Shown: positions 45,662 through 58,033 of the stretch, piece after piece
Numbering within the stretch: the stretch's first letter is position 1
Layout of the letters: each line of letters begins with the position of its first letter
NCBI GenBank assembly: GCA_050084515.1
Contig: CM114272.1
Location: forward strand, 1,488,001 to 1,552,000
Direction: 5' to 3'
DNA length: 64,000 nt
DNA from: Blasia pusilla
Taxonomy: Eukaryota > Marchantiophyta > Marchantiopsida > Blasiales
Notes under the pieces: generated by a model
Database searches by the model: none
Seen by the model: only the letters and a program-made list of their open reading frames with translations
Told to the model about the DNA's origin: nothing
Translations under genes and position numbers: made by a program

Positions 45662-46140
45662 AGTGGCAAGGAGGCATAACACACGGAGAAATATGCTTTA
45701 TGATGTAGTTGAACTAGAGATATACCATTTGGTGGTTATCTTTTAAGGGATATAATTTGGTGATGAATATTTTAAGGGATAGAAGCCATGGGCCCTACAC
45801 ACACAAATTCTTTGATTTAAAAAAAATGTTCTGATCCCTTCTTGATGATTCACCATGAATTTGGTGCCATCTCATGTTGTGTAAGCCTAACTTGTGCTTA
45901 GCCTGTAACCTTATGTTGGATTTGCCTTGTTGGAATTAAAAAGGTACTATCGGCTTTCCTCGTAATGCCACTTATGGCTGAATTATATAATCCACAATCA
46001 CATAGTAATACTAATGTTGTAGAGTTTGACTTACTAACAAGAGGCCTCATATTTCCGCACAACATCATCTAGTGCAACCCTCCAACTTCGAACCTCACCT
46101 ATATTGAACTAGGGAGCTCTTTGCCATAGCTAATTACCAA
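45662..46140. other. Gene-free DNA
   Basis: Two short copies of TTTTAAGGGATA occur near 45742 and 45769. No gene was recognised. Confidence 0.4.
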
Positions 46141-46384
46141 GGTTGCAAGTGGACAAAGTCTGCGTCCATGGACATGTCCACTTATGTCCATCCTATGGAA
46201 GGATTTGTCCATGTGCATCCCATCTCCCTCTCCTTTCTAATTCCTCCACTTGCCTCAACGTTATGCACTTCCTCGTTTCTTCCTCCTCTCATCTCCACTC
46301 CCTCCCCGCTTATTATCCTTTATTGCCCCATCTCTTCCAATCTATGTCTGTCCTAGGGATGAAGTTGTCCATTTTTATGCAACC
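46141..46384. mobile_element. M1 MITE-like element (cleanest copy)
   Basis: Starts GGTTGCAAGTGGAC at 46141 and ends TTATGCAACC at 46384, giving terminal inverted repeats with the sub-terminal CCTAGGGATGAAGTTGTCC on the right. The 244-bp interior is pyrimidine-rich and resembles 2632-2922 along its whole length. Non-coding. No target duplication was convincingly seen. Confidence 0.65.
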
Positions 46385-47119
46385 ATGCTAAATTACATAA
46401 AGTGTAACTTGGTGGAGGAGTGTGTGGTGGCCTTTAGTGGCGAATACATCACAGACATACCAACATGCATCTAGAGAGAGGATTTGTGCAAAGAGCTCGG
46501 ACAAGTTTTTTGCATGAACTAGTTTCTTACGGGGAGTTATCATCGTGTCTTTAGTTTTGAGTATTTTTTAGCAGATGCCCTATGCTTATTTATTACTTCC
46601 AATTTTCAGTTGGGAAAGTACTTGATGAACCGGTAATTTCACAAGCCATTTTTTCTTCAACTTGTTATTTTTTGGACTTTATTATTGCTCTTCCGTTTGT
46701 TTCTACTTATATGAGGGGCTCATCAATCTGGTTTTGTTTTGAACCCATTTTTTGTATATCAGATTTGTGCCTTCCCCCCTTGCTAGATTTTTTTGTCTTG
46801 AACCTTTAGCAGGATTTGAACTTGAGAACCCTACCTTTTGGGGCTAGAGGTGCTAACAACCTCTAATACAAAGGTAGGTAGTGAGTGAAAACCTTTGCAC
46901 AAAATGTTTCTTCGAATAAAAATCCAGCAAAAAAGCAATGTCAATGATAAACTGAAAACTGAAATTAACTAATCAACAAACTAGTGTTTGTGGACCAAAG
47001 AAAAGTTTAAGAGGTGGAATTATTTTAAGATACATTGTGGGAAGGTAGATTATTACCTCTAGATGGCATGATCATATCATGAAAGAAGAAGACAAGTATA
47101 ACTCAGGGTTAGCATACAA
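46385..47119. other. Gene-free DNA
   Basis: A 75-codon ORF (46582-46809) is hydrophobic, T-rich and not recognisable. No other features. Confidence 0.4.
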
Positions 47120-49313
47120 TTACTTGAATTCCTTTGAATGCTTCCATATATCTATAACTTCTATTAAAACATGATTAGATTCACTTCTTTTAGAAGGACC
47201 TTCCATGTCAACTCTCACAAGGGAATCCAAATGGTAAGAACTCAAAACATTCCTAAGCTTGGTTTTAATGACATTCTGAATACTAAAAGCCCTTTCACAA
47301 CTGGCTGTACTTACAAATCGCTCTCTAGCTATGTTAGCTAATATAAGCAAATTAAAATTATATTTCATATTCAAGAAGGACTACAGCAAATCATGGGCCA
47401 TAAGTCCTTCAAGGAGTTACCTCTCCATTCTGTAGTGGCCTGGATCGTGAAAACCATAAACTCATTTTGATGGTTGTAACGTCTAGCAAGGGCTTCTTGA
47501 ACCTACCATGTAAAGGATTTTCTTCTCCATAAAAGGAAACCAAGGTTTCCATCTCTTTCACACCCCAATCTTTCAAACCACCCATATGGGATGGCATATG
47601 AAGAGGATTGAGGATCTTCATTCCTCCAACCAAACCATTATCCTAAAATCTCTATTGTAATACTACACATATTGCATCCAAAAACTTCCTTTGGAAGAAA
47701 ATTGCATCCTGTAGATTCTTACCTGATATATCCCTTTCCATTTGGATGGAATGGAAGAAATATCCCCTACTTTCAAATTATAGACACTTCAAATACCCAT
47801 TCATTGGTCCATGATTTGGAATCAAATGGAAAACCTTACATGAGGATATTGGTTGGCCATTCATGTTTAGGCTCTCATAAATGTGATTCATTTGGACATG
47901 TGCAATCTCAGTGCTACCAATGGAAGCCACAATAGTAATGTCTAAAAATTTTATCTGAAATAGTTTGTTGAGGCTAGCCATAGAATGCAGAATGTCATAG
48001 CCAACCAAGAAGTAAAGACAATAAATCATTTTGAACGATCTCAACTTCTAGAATGAAGAAGCTGCCACTCCATCATCATCTTTAGGATCAACCCCTTGAA
48101 AGTACACTAAGGTAGACTCCAAACTATCACACAATGTTGTTACTACTTGCCATCTACTAAGCCACCTGATCTTATGATAACATTTCATATACTTCCAATA
48201 GTCCTTCAACTCTACTTGAATTTACGTCAATGTAGACTTTCGTTTGGAGCTCCTCTTAAAGTAAAGAGCACTGAATTTAGAAGATTATCCACCTCATTAC
48301 TCATTTCCTTACAAATAGGACTTTTCGTTGTTGCAAGGGCAACTAGGTTAGTCATATGTACGACACATGGATACTAGTAAGAAAAGGATTCACATTCCTC
48401 TTCAACCTAGTAGAAACTCCATTCCCTGATCCAATCATTGTACAGGCTTCATTAGAGCTAAACCCCACCATATGATCTCAATCCAGGTCCCATTCCCACA
48501 AGAAAGAAAGACATTATATAATTTGAAATGGACTCCGTATCCTTGTTCTCAACCTGAATCAACCCTAGAAAATATGTGACTACTTGCCCCTTATCAATGT
48601 AAGTATCAAAGGCTATGAGATGACTTGCTACAAAGATACCAATACTCTCATCTACCATAAGTCCATAAAATGGGCTAAGTCTTACTTTATTTAAGATTAT
48701 TTTTTGCACAACTTGATTGATACATGATATCATCGATGCACAAGCTTTATCATCATGATACATGGTCTTAGTTATCGTGGTAGAAACAACCTTCAATAGC
48801 TCACAAAGGCTAGGAAAGCATGAGGAAGCAATGTTTTGCATTGCAACAAAGAAAGCAACTCGAAGGAGGGTTAACAGAGTTTCATCACATGCCCATGCCC
48901 TATTGGATGAGGCAATAGCTTTTTCAAGTCTTTTCACATTGGTAGGGCCAAGCTAATTTAGCGTATTCCTTGGATTTCTCATGATCTGTGAAGGTTGAGA
49001 TTTTCACATTCATTGCTCAATAAGTGGTGAAGCCTGATCTTCCTTTGCTATCTCTACTTATCTTACAAAAATCTCACCGAGTATAGGACTAAAACTCAAT
49101 CCATTATAAGGAAAAGTACCATGGATCTCTCCATAGTTTTCTATTTTCTTCAATCCTAGATTGAAGAGGCTCTATAGAATTCATGTTATCAATTTTTGAA
49201 TCATCTACATCTTCTACGAGCAAGTTGGATGATTCTTGTTTTCTATTGAACCCTAAATCTACAAATGACGAGTGTCTCTTATTGGAATCCCTTTGACACC
49301 AAAAAAACTCCAA
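47120..49313 (-). pseudogene. hAT-type transposase (broken)
   Basis: Minus strand. The carboxy-terminal piece (47374-47120) carries SCERAFSIQNVIKTKLRN and LDSLVRVDMEGP, the hAT dimerisation region in the form seen in zinc-finger-862-like/DUF4371 transposases. A larger open piece (48937-48458) encodes LLTLLRVAFFVAMQNIASS, FYGLMVDESIGIFVASHL and VVTYFLGLIQVEN; the MVDESI Asp-Glu segment marks the start of the catalytic RNase H-like fold. An amino-terminal piece may be 49313-49104. The pieces are in different frames with stops between. Such elements move by cut and paste. I did not identify terminal inverted repeats. Confidence 0.72.
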
Positions 49314-49494
49314 TTGGCAAGAATACCAAGAGAGATTTGATGTGGATTTTTTTTGTAAGTCAAGAAAGGAGAGTAGAAGAAATACTTAATAAGAACTTGG
49401 GTTTGGGAAACCGGTTGAAGAGACTTAGTCAACGCGGTCAAATAAGATGATGAAACAATCCAAGGATGGTAAGAGGCTTTGAAGAAGGGAGCAA

Positions 49495-50158
49495 GTGTCA
49501 GGCGTATTAATTACACTTGAAGATGATGTTTTGAAATGGAAGAAACAAAGGATATATGTTTTTTATGTTCATTATGATGCACCTTTTGTTGGGCATCTAG
49601 TTCTAGTGGCAAATCTAGAGATTCTCAAGAAATATTCCTCTTGGATATTTCAAGACAAGGATATCATAAAATATATCCAATCGTGTTTGATTTTTCAAAA
49701 TAATTGAACAAACTACGTCAAGATACTGAGGCTTCTTCAACCTTTTACTATTATGGATGGATAATGGGAAAGTATCATAATGAAGTTTCAACTTCATTTT
49801 CTGGTTATTACCACAAAGTCCTAATCGCTTGATGTTAATAACCTCAACCATTTTGTCAAAGGGATTGAACTTGATCATAGTAGTAGAAGATTGATTTTCC
49901 AAGATTAGAGTTTTCATTCCAATCCAAAATACACTTATGGCATTGGAAGTGTCTTTTCTTTACCCATGTCTTAGACATTGGGGCTTACCAAGAAAGTTAG
50001 TATCCTATTGGGACAAACTTGGTGTCACCATGTTTATCTCTAAGTTTTCGATAGGTTTGTTTAAAGTACTAGGAACGAATTTTCTCCTAAGTTTGGTTTA
50101 CCATTCAACCACTATAGAACAAGTAACACAAGTAAACTTAGCCCTTAAGGAGTATTAG
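49495..50158 (+). pseudogene. Ty3/gypsy integrase fragment
   Basis: 49495-49707 encodes an integrase amino-terminal zinc-binding pattern: HYDAPFVGHLVLVANLE with both His, then YIQSCLIFQNN, where the second Cys has become Phe. The frame then degrades. From 49937 it encodes LFKVLGTNFLLSLVYHSTT and QVNLALKEY, matching the region around the third catalytic residue; the usual PQTDGQ-E segment is altered, so the catalytic Glu looks lost. It belongs to a different gypsy lineage from the element at 12.6-19.5 kb. No reverse transcriptase or LTR lies next to it. Confidence 0.65.
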
Positions 50159-50479
50159 AGCTGTAGGCTAAGCCTTTTACCATGATTTTTTTACTATAAC
50201 TTTGTCTTGAATGGTTGATGAATTTCCTTAAAGCTCTATTTATTTAACATGATCAATGTTTCACAATTACTCCTTAATTTTATTTTTGCAGGTCATATAA
50301 CCAATTGACTTAGTCAACAATCACTTAGCAACATATGGATGCTATTTTTTGAATTGGGCGAAGGTCTATTGTGGCTCTTCCCAAGGATATACAAGAGGAG
50401 GGGATGTATTTCAAGAGCTATCTTTCTGATGTTGAGCCTAGAGAACACTCTTCCTTCGAGGATTTGATAAGAGCTAGAA

Positions 50480-50863
50480 GATTGCACGAAAATGAATAAG
50501 TCCGTCCATGGGATAGTCATGCTTGACAGGTCTCCTGCGCGGGTTTTTTCTTGGCATCCTACTGGCCCACATGGGCTCGGGACGCTAAAATGGATATTGG
50601 CTTGGCAAGGCAAGGATTCAACAAGTATTCCGGCTATGAGCCCTTACCTAGCCCGCACGCGGCCTACACTAGCCCGTACCCACATGAGGCTAGGCTCGCA
50701 TGCCAATGTGGGCTATAAAATGGGTGCATGCTGCAGACCCCAAGTTTACGTTACGGGCTTGACAGGCTCAAGGGTGGGGGTAGGGGCGAGCTCCAATGTG
50801 GGCCATGCCTACTCAGGCATGCATAGAGATGTCTGAAGACACAAACTTTTTCTGTGCGCAACC
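50480..50863. mobile_element. M1 MITE-like element with GC-rich interior
   Basis: The left end GATTGCACGAAAATG with AAGTCCGTCC, and the right end ACAAACTTTTT-CTG-TGCGCAACC at 50863, form imperfect terminal inverted repeats like those at 2632-3150. The interior is rich in GGGCT/AGCCC words (GTGGGCTATAAAATGG is shared with about 2980). The 114-codon ORF across it is not credible. Confidence 0.55.
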
Positions 50864-51099
50864 TTCAGGGGCTAGGATATTAGAGTCCAAATTCTTAATG
50901 GCATTGGGTGGATATAGCTTGTTGAAGATATGTGGTATAGAGATTGGAGTTGGCTATATATGCCATTTAAAATTTGGTTTTGTTGTGTGGTCTTGGTGAT
51001 AGTACATGACATTGTTTGAATGTACTATCATTCTTGTGTGCTAAGAAGATTTGGTGTTTGTTGTGTGGATGTGATTAATGATTCTAGATTTTTTAGTAA

Positions 51100-51125
51100 T
51101 CTATACTATTATTGGAGAGGGCGCT
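51100..51125 (+). mobile_element. Helitron-like 5' terminus
   Basis: TCTATACTATTATTGGAGAG begins at 51100 after an A and is the closest match in the window to the plant Helitron 5' end. A matching hairpin-CTAG 3' end was not found downstream, so the extent is unknown. Confidence 0.5.
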
Positions 51126-53300
51126 CTTTTGGTGCAAACAATCGATTCGTGGCATTTAACGAAAATGAGCCGATGGTGTGATCACTTTTTGGGTGCATTT
51201 TTCTCACATGCAAAAATTTCAAGGTTTTCGTGAATCCAACGTATTAGTTTCCAACAGTTTTTCAAACTTTTTCAATTTTGTCTTGGTGATAATTACAATC
51301 CGATCAAAAAGGGATACCTGTCGATCAAGTGGCTCTTTCATTTCTTGAAGAGTTTTCAGGGGAAGATAGATTTCTGGTAGGATTTAAGAGCTTGCTGAAC
51401 AACATATTTATTGCTTGCACCCAAATTAGAAACTCCATTGTGTGCACTTCAACCCCTTACTCACATGAGTTCAGCTCTTTTGATTCTACATACATGATAC
51501 TATTGTATTACTCATGTAGCTCTACTAAATTTATGAGTCGCTATGCTCTCTACATTCCAAGTACTTGAAAAGTGTTTGATTAGGTTCTACATCGAGTTCA
51601 GCTTTAGCACAGTCTCCTCGCGATTCAGCAAGTTTAGAAACTCTATTCAAGTCTGGGTTTGAAGTACTCCTCCAAGTTTGACTTGAACTTCAACTCCATC
51701 TCCAACACCTTGCAACCTTGCAACCATTCTCAACAGAGGTGCAAAACTGAATGAAGCAGGATGGCAACCATAATCACAACAAAGAAGTCCACACAAGGGA
51801 AGGGAATAGAAAGAGTATATCCAAAGTCACATCCTTAGAAAAGTATTATGGTGTAAATTCAGCTGATCTCCAACCATTGGAGAGTTCCAAATTGTGTCCT
51901 ATTTCTCAAGAGGATTGTATGCGTTTGAGTAAGTGGAAGAAGTCACACTTCCACAATAATCCTTCTTGGGGAGAGAGACTCATACCTGAGCATCCTCTAG
52001 CCTTTGGAGATGCGATAATATATTCCCTCCCGCCGGAGAACACCTTGTGTTATTAGACAAGGGGTATATTCCAAATTCGGTTGAAAAGTCGAGAAAAGAC
52101 GTCCTATTAGAGGTCAAAGGGACTTCTCCATATTAGCTCAGGAGTCCCAACAACAAAGAGAATACAAGATTGAGGGAGTCAATATCTCCCAAGAAACGTT
52201 GAAAAATATCACACTCCAATTTGCAAGAGTGTTGCTCACCATCTCATAGGAGATGCTCGGTCGAGCTTGATATGCCTACTACATCCACCCTTGATTCATA
52301 GTCAACGAAGAAGTTGCCTCAGAAAGGGAAAAAGGGAAAAGGTGTGGTAGTGAATATCCACATTATGCTCTGACCTTGGTAGCTAGGAAGACCCAAGTCT
52401 GCAAACCGGGAGTAGCTTAGAACCTCAGAGAAGTAGGGCTACTTGGGGATGAAAATTAATTGTGATGACATGTGTATATGTTAACACTCGGCCTCTCCCT
52501 GTCAAATAGTACTTAGCTTGAGTACTTTAGACTATGCACTCGAGCTGACATTATCTACTTGCGCACGGAGATGCATCCCCGCACAACATCTGGATCCCAA
52601 TCGTACTTAGAGCTCTAGCCAAGGCAATGACACTTGGTGCTCTAGCCTTTACAAGGCAAGACATCTTGGCCATCTACGAATTCCTACAAATCCGCAAAGA
52701 GAGAAATGCGAACATGAAATACTCCTAACAACGCGCTCTACGGTAGTGGCGGGGCTCAAGATTGGGTGGGGTAGTTAGGTTAGGCCTAGGTTTGAGCTAC
52801 CAAGCCTAGGCAATTTCTATTTAAAAAAAAAGAAAAAACAAAATCACTTCTCTCTTGTCCCTTCTTTTCCCTCTTTTTTCCTCTTTCCATATATCTAAAT
52901 TTTTTCCCATTTAGCTTTTACCATTCTCTTTAAATTTTTTGAATTTTTTTCTAGTCTACTACTAATTTCTCTTCTTCAATTTTTTCCTTCCTATTTATTT
53001 TTGAATTATAAAAAAAAATTCCTCTATCCTCTATATCCTCTAATTTAAAAATCATTTCTTTCTCTCTACTCATTTAATTTTCTTCATTATCTTATTTTCC
53101 ATTTTATTTTATCCTTGACTATTTTCATACAACTTTTGTAACTATTTTTTTCTCTCTTTATTTCATTTCGTTTCAATTCTCAAGTTTAATTATTATTTTT
53201 TCCGAGTGTCATGTAGATGGCAAGTGTTGGAAAATTATTGTTGAACCTGGATGATCACTCAATGTCATCACAAATATACCAATTCCGCAAGAGATTTCAG
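51126..53300. other. Unassigned DNA; one ORF at 51751-52056
   Basis: The 101-codon plus-strand ORF (51751-52056) is charged and protein-like but has no domain I recognise; a transposon Gag remnant is possible. From about 52810 to 53180 one strand is strongly pyrimidine-rich. Otherwise nothing was recognised. Confidence 0.35.
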
Positions 53301-53309
53301 GGATCCAAA

Positions 53310-54855
53310 TTAAAGTATTGAAGAACATCTCTCAGATGTAAGCAACTTTATTTTATGCCTTATTTCCATTTCCACAACGCCTTCCATGCCATTTTTTAAT
53401 GTTTTTATTTTAATCATGCAATCCCCCCAATTGTTGTACAAACTTCCTGTTCCATCAAATCCTATGGATTTGCATGACTTCCAAAGATTGATGCGTGTGA
53501 GCACACAACCAAAAAGGTATGCCCATCTATCGTGGGATTTTCGGTGAGCCAATGAAAATGATAGTGCTTTGTACGAGCATGGAACACAAGGTTATTAGCA
53601 AGTTGGATGCTACTAATATTTTCTACATATATTATACTAGGTCCTAAGTTACTAACACCAATCTCAACAAGTAATCGATGAAGCCACACCGCCTCACATG
53701 CTGCATTGGTTGCTCCTCTCTACTCAACCTCTGTTGAAGATAAAGCAACTATAGGTTGCTTCTTTGAAGCCCAATTTATAGTTGCGCTTTCCAAAGTAAA
53801 TGAATAACCAGATGTGGAATGTCGATCAGACACGCTTCTTGCCCAAACAGCATATGTGAATCCCTATAATTGAAAACTCGGAGAAGGTTCAAATTGAAGC
53901 CCGAACTGAATCGAGAATTTCCTCGTATAGATCTCTATTCAAGAAGGCATTCTTGACGTCCATATGATGTAATCTCCACTTCTTACTTACAACAACTGCA
54001 ACCACTATTCTCATAGTCGCCATCTTTGCAACACGGTTAAATGTTTCCTCATAATCGATGCCATATTATTGTGCATAGCCCTCAGCCACCAATCTCGCTT
54101 TGTATCTGTTAATTGTACAATCTTGATTGCGCTTGATTTTATAAATTCATTTGCAACCAATAGATTCTTTATCGAAAAGTATATCGACTAGCTCCCATGT
54201 CTATTGATATCTTAATGCAACAAGCTCTTCCTCCATAATTTCAATCCATTCGACTTTACTTGCATCTTGTTCAAAACAACTCGGCTCCTATTCTTGAAGG
54301 ATAGTCATCATATATGCATGATGTGTCGCAAGAAAACCTTCATTTATGAATCTATGAATTCAATGTGTAACTCTAATTGATCTACAAAGTTGTTGTTTAG
54401 AGATAGATGCCTTTCATACCTGACTCGAGCTCTGACTAGTGTCAACAGACTAAATACGTACTCTTCCCGTCCATGGACTCACAGATTTAATTGATGAATC
54501 TAGGACCTCCTAATCCTGCACTAGTACTTGGGGAAGTTGAAGACAATGTCTGTTCCTTTACAATCATATTCTCCCCCTCAACAGACGAGTTTAGAGGTGG
54601 AATAGGCTCAGATGGAGCATACCATGACTTTACCTCATCAAAGACAACATCGCGACTAATAATAAGCTGCCTAGAGAATGGAATGTAGCACTTATACACC
54701 TTAGTTCCATCAGCATAGCCAATGAAGACTGTTCCGTTGAAAATAGGAAACACAGAACGCACATCTAAGTTTTTGCTTATGGACTTGCTTGAATATTCCT
54801 TGGACTTTTGTTGTGGAACTGGTTGTGCAACTTTAAATCCGTGATGAATGTGCAC
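53310..54855 (-). pseudogene. Ty1/copia polyprotein fragment (internal deletion)
   Basis: Minus strand. The frame at 54855-54487 encodes TVFIGYADGTKVYKCYIPFSRQ and LIISRDVVFDEVKSW, the conserved segment between integrase and reverse transcriptase of copia elements. Below it, in broken frames, come the start of the reverse transcriptase (VEWIEIMEEELVAL, YKARLVAEGYAQ, YEETFNRVAKM, LHHMDVKNAFLN with the catalytic Asp). Then, after a deletion of the YVDD part, comes RNase H (STSGYSFTLESATINWASKK, ALSSTEVE, WLHRLLVEIGVSN). The YVDD active site and much of the palm are absent, so the element is dead. LTRs were not found. Confidence 0.85.
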
Positions 54856-55296
54856 CAGTGTTACCGGTTACCTAGCCTAGTTTGACAAGTTCAGACTATG
54901 GGAACATATCCCCTTACTCCAGGTGCCCTTACCTAGCAAGGATTCTGAACTCTTGACACTTTGATTTATCAAAGCGTGAGTCACACATCAAATCAATTCA
55001 GCAAGACAGTTTGGCAAACTGCTCAAAACCGTGGATGAGGCATGGAAAATTCTGCCATCTCACACCTCCGTAGAACCTGTAACCTCACGTATGAAACTTG
55101 AGTAAGCGCCTCTACATGTGCAAATGAAAAACCTTTTAGATGTGTATTTGGACATCATGTTGAGTGCGCTCCCCCTTGAACTACCACCCCGATGTGCACT
55201 CAATCATGAGATCAAGATACAACCAGAGGCGGACATCCCTAGTATGGGGCGTGATCGGAGTTGGACATGCATGGAGATAGAATGATTGAAGATCCA
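54856..55296. other. Gene-free DNA between two retroelement fragments
   Basis: No ORF or recognisable repeat end. Confidence 0.4.
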
Positions 55297-55880
55297 ACTC
55301 ACCGACCTCCAAAACAAGAACCACGTCAAGGCCATGGCTTTGATTGAATGGCCATGACCCAGCAACCTCGCCGAGTTGGGAGCATTTAATTCTAGGTTTG
55401 GGGACCTACTTTCGGAAATATGTTCGTGTTATATGAAAGTTGCGGGCACGTTTCATGAATTAACCAATAAAAATGTAGCGTTTGCTGGACGCCTAGACAA
55501 GAGCAAGCTTTACTGATGTCAAAGCAGATCCTGAGCGCCAAACTTGTGTTGGGGCTACCCAAACTTGGCGAACCATTTGAGATTCACATGGATGCCTCAA
55601 ACCTCGCACTTGGCGGATTGCACATGTAGGATGGTTGCATCGTAGCGTACGAGTCGCACAAGCTTAGTGACGTCCAAGCGCGTTGAGCCGCCCATGAGAA
55701 GGAGATGTACATGATGATTTACTGCTTAAAACGGTGGCAATATTACTTGCTGCCCAACCAAGTCACCATTTTGTCTGACAATATTGCCAACATGTACTTC
55801 CAATTGCACCCGCGATTCGCAGTGAAAGAAGTTTTCTGGCAGTTAGAGTTGTCAAGGTTTCATGTGAGAGTAGAGTAGGG
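55297..55880 (+). pseudogene. Ty3/gypsy reverse transcriptase thumb and RNase H fragment
   Basis: The first part encodes KAMALIEWP, then NLAELGAFNSRFG and KVAGTFHELTNKN, the connection between polymerase and RNase H. From about 55514 another frame encodes EPFEIHMDASNLALGG (catalytic Asp), IVAYESHKLSD, HEKEMYMMIYCLKRWQYYLL and ILSDNIANMYF. These are RNase H motifs of the LTR type with the Glu and Asp residues in place. Stops interrupt both parts. It is a different lineage from the 12.6-kb element and may or may not belong with the integrase fragment near 49.5 kb, which is also on the plus strand. Confidence 0.78.
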
Positions 55881-56218
55881 AAGAGAAGTTCCATCCACAT
55901 TACCATAGGAAGTGATGAACATTCAAATAAGGAATGTGACTACACACAAAATGTACTATATAAAGAAATAGTCATTTGAAATAAAATTTCAAATCTAACG
56001 CACGTAGCCTTACCTCTCATGGGCATTACGCACTGGCACCTTACTAGTGTATATGTGCACAAAATCTCTTCTATTTCCTACTCCCTTCCCTTCTTTCCTA
56101 ATAACTTTTCTCCTCATGAGAGGCTAGGGATGAAGATGGACATTAATCCCTACTTGGTATCATTTGGAACGAGTAGTGATTGATGGCATTATCATAGAGG
56201 GATCATACAAACCCAATA

Positions 56219-56265
<47 letters not shown>

Positions 56266-56379
56266 CTTAATGAAAGAATATTCACAAAGACCTTGTTGAC
56301 CATGTATGTATACCTTTCTCTTTCCCTTCTTTCTTTAAATTAAATGCTCCCTTCCTCCCTTCTAAGATTGTATGGAAGC
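55881..56379. other. Gene-free DNA with CT microsatellite
   Basis: A run of about 21 CT units lies at 56221-56263. No gene. Confidence 0.7.
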
Positions 56380-56750
56380 GATCTTACCCATTCCTAGGAC
56401 AAACTTGTCTAGACAAGTATGTGGACATGCTATCATACCTCCATGCATGTGGCCTTTTTGGATTCTAGGTTGTTTGTGCAAGGGTGGGGTGCAAGGGCTA
56501 GAGCACGAGCATAGGGGCGACGAGGGGGAGGGGTGAGCGGATGCACCCCCCACGCCCTATACCTTGAGGATGGGTGGCAAGGCGTAGGGATGGGTTGGGA
56601 GGGGTGTGAGCTATGGGTGTGAGTGAGTGTGAAATTTAATCTTGAGGGTGGGATGAGAGAAAAATTTCCTGCATTTTCCAAGTCTGTGACTTTCGTCCCT
56701 AGGAGAGACTTAAGTCTATGGACACACAATTTTTCCATGTACAAACTTGC
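56380..56750. repeat. Possible diverged M1 MITE-like element
   Basis: CCTAGGACAAACTTGTC near 56394 and GTCCCTAGGAGAGACTTAAG near 56695, followed by TTTTTCCATGTACAAACTTGC, echo the sub-terminal blocks of the M1 copies. The outer GGTTGC ends are not preserved, so the limits are approximate. Confidence 0.35.
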
Positions 56751-57618
56751 TCCTTTCTTCTTCCCTACTCAAAATCCCTTTTCCACACTTCCCTCTTATC
56801 TTGAAAATTTATAACAGAATTTTTTCCCTCTAAAAGCATCCACTTCTTGAAAATGTATCTTTATCTTTTTTTCATTATTTTATCTAAAATCTAACCTTAT
56901 CTTTGCTTCAAAATTCATATTTTGGTTAGCACATCATATAAGTCTAATGATAACCAAAATAATAATGATATATAGATAGATTGTAAGGACATATAACTCT
57001 ATTTTTAAAATTTATGAGAAAATTCATCTCATTAATTCTAAAATTTTTGGAAGAAAGGCCAAAATATTGTTCAACGAGTTTCAAATTCCTCAACCAATAA
57101 TGAGTTTAAAGATTCCATTAAATATTTCATTATTTGTAAAAAACAATGAAAACAAGATTTAGTGGACACTATTAAGAGGAAATTCAAATGAAACAAAATC
57201 TAACTTGATTTTGTTCAACATTTGAAAAAAGACACATAGTGTTTTACATTAAGAAAATGTCAATTCATTATTTTAAGAAATCTCTCAAGGATATTCTTAT
57301 AAAAGATAAGAAAAAGAAAAAACTGAATGAGAAAATTACTATTCATGAAATTTTGGAAATTTTGTGAAAGAAATTAATAGATTTATTTTGAGAATATTAA
57401 TGGAAAAATCACAAAAATAATTTTGACAACGAGAATGCAAAAATCTTAACTACGTTAATTAATTCCTTAAAAACTAATATTATAGCATATTAAAAATAGT
57501 AATAGGAAGATTTTTATAATGTACCACATGTCCCCTAAAACACACATTTTCATACAATGACCAATTTTAGTGGAAAAAATGACAAATTATTGTAAGGGCC
57601 ACGCGCGTCTAGTTATCA
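56751..57618. other. Very AT-rich gene-free DNA
   Basis: No ORF. A possible Helitron 3' end (CTAG at 57609-57612 followed by T) sits just before the Helitron-like 5' end at 57619, but its hairpin is weak. Confidence 0.4.
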
Positions 57619-57800
57619 TCTAAACTATTATTGGAGAGAGCCTCTTCATTTTAGGGTTTAGGGACTTGCTAAACCCTAAAATGAAGGGAATTGAAAAATT
57701 TTAACATTTGATCACCTCTTCTCTTGACACATGTCTTTTTCATCCAATAGAATAGCTCTTGACGCATCTAAGTCAATAGGATCGTTCTAATTCAATTGTT
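57619..57800 (+). mobile_element. Helitron-like 5' end with internal hairpin
   Basis: TCTAAACTATTATTGGAGAG starts at 57619 after an A. Within it, 57644-57661 and 57669-57686 are perfect 18-bp inverted copies (arm CTTCATTTTAGGGTTTAG, 7-bp loop). The following 57700-57790 sequence (CACCTCTTCTCTTGACAC, CCAATAGAATAG, CAATAGGATCG) matches the Helitron-like body at 33370-33535 in reverse. The 3' end was not found before the SAXO gene begins. Confidence 0.5.
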
Positions 57801-58033
57801 TAAGTCAACAACATAGTTCGAATTCAATTGTTCATTTTGGATGGATAACTCAAAATTAGAGATTATTTTTAACCCAATTTGAAAATGAACAATTGAGATG
57901 TTTTTATGGAAATATCAAATTTTTATTATAGAAACTTGTGAATACCATCAAATTACCTCCCGTCCAAAAAATCAAGTGCTTACCTTTTGGATAACATAAT
58001 GAACTACTGCCTGGTAATCTACAAGGACATCGC

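Noticed and set aside
57644-57686. Interstitial telomere repeat
   Set aside because: Only one TTTAGGG-like word per arm of a hairpin, not a tandem telomeric array.
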